Shown here piece after piece: positions 61,921-64,000 of a DNA stretch of 64,000 nucleotides. The notes beneath the pieces were generated by a model that saw only the letters and a list, made by a program, of their open reading frames with translations, was not told the DNA's origin and did no database searches. The stretch spans positions 115,104,715 to 115,168,714 of the forward strand of contig CM061066.1 of assembly GCA_030762895.1 (NCBI GenBank), given 5' to 3'. A program made the position numbers and the translations under genes. Source of the DNA: Sophora flavescens. Lineage: Eukaryota > Streptophyta > Magnoliopsida > Fabales > Fabaceae. Position 1 is the first letter of the stretch, and each line of letters begins with the position of its first letter.

Positions 61921-62264
61921 GACTGCGTGTCTATGGCTGTGGGCCTGTATTTTGACTGCGTGTCTGTGACTGCGTGTCTATGGCCGTGGGCCTGTATTTT
62001 GACTGCGTGTCTATGGCCGTGGGCCTGTATTTTGACTGTGTGTCTGTGACTGCGTGTCTATGGCTGTGGGCCTGTGTTTTGACTGTGTGTCTGTGACTGC
62101 GTGTCTATGGCTGTGGGCCTGTATTTTGACTGCGTGTCTGTGACTGCGTGTCTGTGGCTGTGGGCCTGTGTTCTGACTGCGTGTCTATGACTGCGTGTCT
62201 GTGGCTGCGGGCCTGTATTTTGACTGCGTGTTTGTGACTGCGTGTCTGTGGCTGTGGGCCTGTA
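61921..62264. repeat. Minisatellite in the family B LTR
   Basis: Alternating GACTGCGTGTCTGTG and GGCTGTGGGCCTGTATTTT units in several arrangements (about 31- and 47-bp higher-order steps), roughly eight to ten copies. Antisense frames read as RHAVRTQAHSH-like repeats and are not genes. Confidence 0.92.
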
Positions 62265-62910
62265 CCTATCGAGTCTGATCAACTCATCACCATGTTGGAG
62301 ATATCTCATGAGATTAAGTGTGAATGTTTAGATAATGGATAGAAGTGTTCATGCATAGTTTTTCAATGTTGATGTTTGGGGTGTGAAACCCATTGATAAA
62401 CTGTATACTATAATTGAGATGTTTATGTATATGTGTATGTGTCTTCTTTAGTGCGAGCATTTAGTTATTTTGTTAAATCCATATATTGGTGTCTCACCCT
62501 TACAACACATATCAGAGACGTACAAGGGGTAGGATTTCTACAAGAAGGAGAAGGCTGTCTAGCTCAAGGCATGCTGTGCTGCTCAAGTTGGCGGTAGTGT
62601 CTGTTAGTTACGACCAACTTAGGTCCTATTTGGATATATGGTGTTTAGGAGAATAAATCTGATAATGATCTAGGTGTGAAGACATATGAGGCAGTATAGT
62701 TGTATGACTTATATACATTATGTATTTAAGTGTGATTTGATTATGTTGTTGTGGTTGTGAGATTAAAAGAAAGAAAAAAAAAATTTATCACCATATTTTG
62801 AAAAGATGAACGTTGAGAAAACATTATTTTCCGAAAGTAACCAGCAAATTAAGTTTTATTTCCGCAAACGGGTAACCATGTGATGACCTGGGTTAGGGTG
62901 TCACACCAAT

Positions 62911-63665
62911 CATCCATGAAATGATCGGAGAAGGAACTGAGGCCGTAGCCCATCTCCTAAAGGGGGAATCAATATCCTTTTCATTGAATTTGCCTTTCTT
63001 TTTAACTGCTTTCTCTTCCCTTCTAGGTATGTATACTTTGTAGCCATAACCCCTGATAACCATATTTCAGTTTGCCTTTGTTTTTAACTGCTTTCTCTTC
63101 CTTACTAGGAAAACTATACGCTCAACAAGGAAAATGGGATTTGGCAAAAAAGAGACTTATGCGTGTTGAGAAGATTTTAAATAGGAAACCATTTTGTTGC
63201 TCATTGTGTAAAGCACTCCTTCAAGCCACCCTGTCAGAGTATTATGGAGACCTATGGGAAATGAAGTCTGAAAACACTTCTAAAGAGGAAGCAGTAAAAT
63301 GCTACCAAGATGCTTTGAACGAATTAGATAATTCTAAATGGGAAACCCCCTTGAGCTGTCCTGAGGATGCAACCAAAGATCCAAGATGTAACTGCTTTAA
63401 AGAAGATAAAAATGTAATGAACAAGGTAGAAGCAGAAACAAAAGGAAAGGGCAAAAGAGTAAGGGAATCTGGATACAATACAAGGTCCACTCGTCCTAAA
63501 CCTCATTCTTCCCAGAACGAATCCATGAAGTCAAAAGTGACTGGAAGTTTAGCAAGGAACCAGGTTTCGGGTCCATATGATATTCTTACTCAGAAGGAGT
63601 CATATTTAGACCAGACATGTGAGTATGTGCATGTTTGGAAGATTGTTGTAGAGTTACAAAGTTAA
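62911..63665 (+). pseudogene. ESP: Separase copy 2, continuation after the LTR insertion
   Basis: The cut exon resumes at 62911 (IIHEMIGEGTEAVAHLLKGE, then LPFFLTAFSSLLG) and ends at a GTATGT donor at 63027. A next exon starts at 63109 after TTACTAG and keeps phase (LLG|KLYAQQGKWDLAKKRL), continuing through CYQDALNELDNSKWETP and a Lys/Ser/Arg-rich linker (RVRESGYNTRSTRPKPHSSQ) to TAA 63663-63665. A GTGAGTATG donor at 63620 may end the exon earlier. These are the TPR-like middle and disordered linker of plant separase; the protease domain would lie beyond the window. The 82-nt intron repeats 38 nt of the preceding exon. Confidence 0.88.
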
Positions 63666-64000
63666 TATGGAGTAAAATGTGTATTGGAAGAATTGTTTGA
63701 AAAGGATGAGTTTTATTCTTGGGAATGTTCACCTGAAAATAATATTGGGATAACATCTTCTGTTTAAATTATTGACTATCTATTTCTGTTGTATACTTCA
63801 AAGTCTGGGTGTGGTTTTACAATGTATTTCTTGATGCTATTTCTTCATTACATCCCTTTATTTGAATTGTTTTTTTTTTTTGATAAACAAAAGGTATATT
63901 GAATAGAGTACTAGGGGTACTCTAACCCGTATACCAAGGTATCAAATAGAGGCCCTTTATTTGGATTGTTATTCCTAGATTTAATTCTTGGGTGGTCTTA
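63666..64000. other. Separase intron or flank with an inserted retroelement scrap
   Basis: No exon recognised. TTTTTTTTTTTTGATAAACAAAAGGTATATTG from 63870 (poly-T then body) looks like the reversed tail of a non-LTR element; the rest runs off the window. Confidence 0.35.

Larger units (their letters stand above)
39090..62905 (+). mobile_element. Solo LTR (family B) inserted into a separase exon, itself split by a nested element
   Basis: The LTR starts TGTAAC at 39090-39095, is interrupted, resumes ACCCGATTTT at 58970, and ends GGTGTCACA at 62905, giving about 3.94 kb without the nested element. Flanks GCAAT (39085-39089) and CCAAT (62906-62910) match at 4 of 5 positions, as expected for an old 5-bp duplication. 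Removing it restores the separase phase (GTTGCAAT + CATCCATGAA reads VAIIHE). Sequence 61200-61260 matches the minus-strand LTR at 1500-1560. It carries the U3 block near 59120-59200, a donor-like GAGGTAAGGGG at 60754, and GGTGTCTCACCCTTACAACA...ATATCAG near 62490-62515. There is no acidic ORF after that motif and no internal region. Confidence 0.88.

Noticed and set aside
62058..62309. Minus-strand repeat protein (RHAV.TQAHSH-type)
   Set aside because: Translation of the minisatellite in the LTR. Frame and repeats follow the DNA unit.
63072..63108. Coding start at 63072 (TTG)
   Set aside because: This is the duplicated exon segment inside the proposed intron. The real exon most likely starts at 63109.

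Overview
The window looks like nuclear DNA of a flowering plant, probably a eudicot and perhaps a legume (the legume part is inference). The evidence is many small exons with plant-type GT...AG introns, AT-rich introns, long-LTR Ty3/gypsy elements primed by initiator-Met tRNA, and hAT- and Mutator-type non-autonomous DNA elements. There are no prokaryotic features. Most of the longer open frames lie inside retrotransposons.

The host-gene content is dominated by separase (ESP, the caspase-like protease that cuts cohesin at anaphase). Two broken copies lie on the + strand. Copy 1 (about 5.5-8.4 kb) carries only the 3' half, including the catalytic domain. Copy 2 (32.4-39.1 kb, resuming at 62.9 kb) carries the N-terminal and middle exons and runs off the right edge. 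Both have stop codons and frameshifts. In copy 2 an exon is physically split by an LTR insertion only 8 nt after its start.

The rest is a graveyard of related long LTRs: 1-4025 (-, cut by the window), 14534-18117 (+, solo, 5-bp target duplication CACAA), about 18520-20475 (-, truncated), 22902-25992 (-, solo, duplication AAAAT) and a solo LTR at 39090-62905 (+). Six bases inside that last LTR sits a 19.9-kb Ty3/gypsy element (39096-58964, duplication GTAAC). It looks like a Tekay/Del-type chromovirus. It has near-identical 4.1-kb LTRs and decayed gag and pol. It also has an unusual internal array: four extra tandem 1.75-kb copies of LTR 3' end + primer-binding site + gag start.

Region by region: 1-4 kb LTR; 4.6-4.9 kb LINE reverse-transcriptase remnant; 5.5-8.4 kb separase copy 1; 8.8-9.1 kb LINE ORF1-type RRM remnant; 9-14.5 kb mostly anonymous AT-rich DNA with microsatellites; 14.5-26 kb three LTRs with a few unrecognised minus-strand exons between them; 26-29 kb AT-rich DNA; 29.2-31.2 kb hAT-like element with a nested MITE; 32.4-39.1 kb separase copy 2; 39.1-62.9 kb nested LTR elements; 62.9-64 kb separase copy 2 again.

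The most notable observations are: (i) a 145-170-residue acidic ORF inside the LTR, behind a conserved 3' splice-site-like motif and recognisable at protein level in two diverged LTR families; (ii) the five-unit LTR-PBS-gag array; (iii) an apparent intron in separase made by tandem duplication of exon sequence; and (iv) differences between array copies that cluster at CAG/CTG, suggesting methylation-linked sequencing error.
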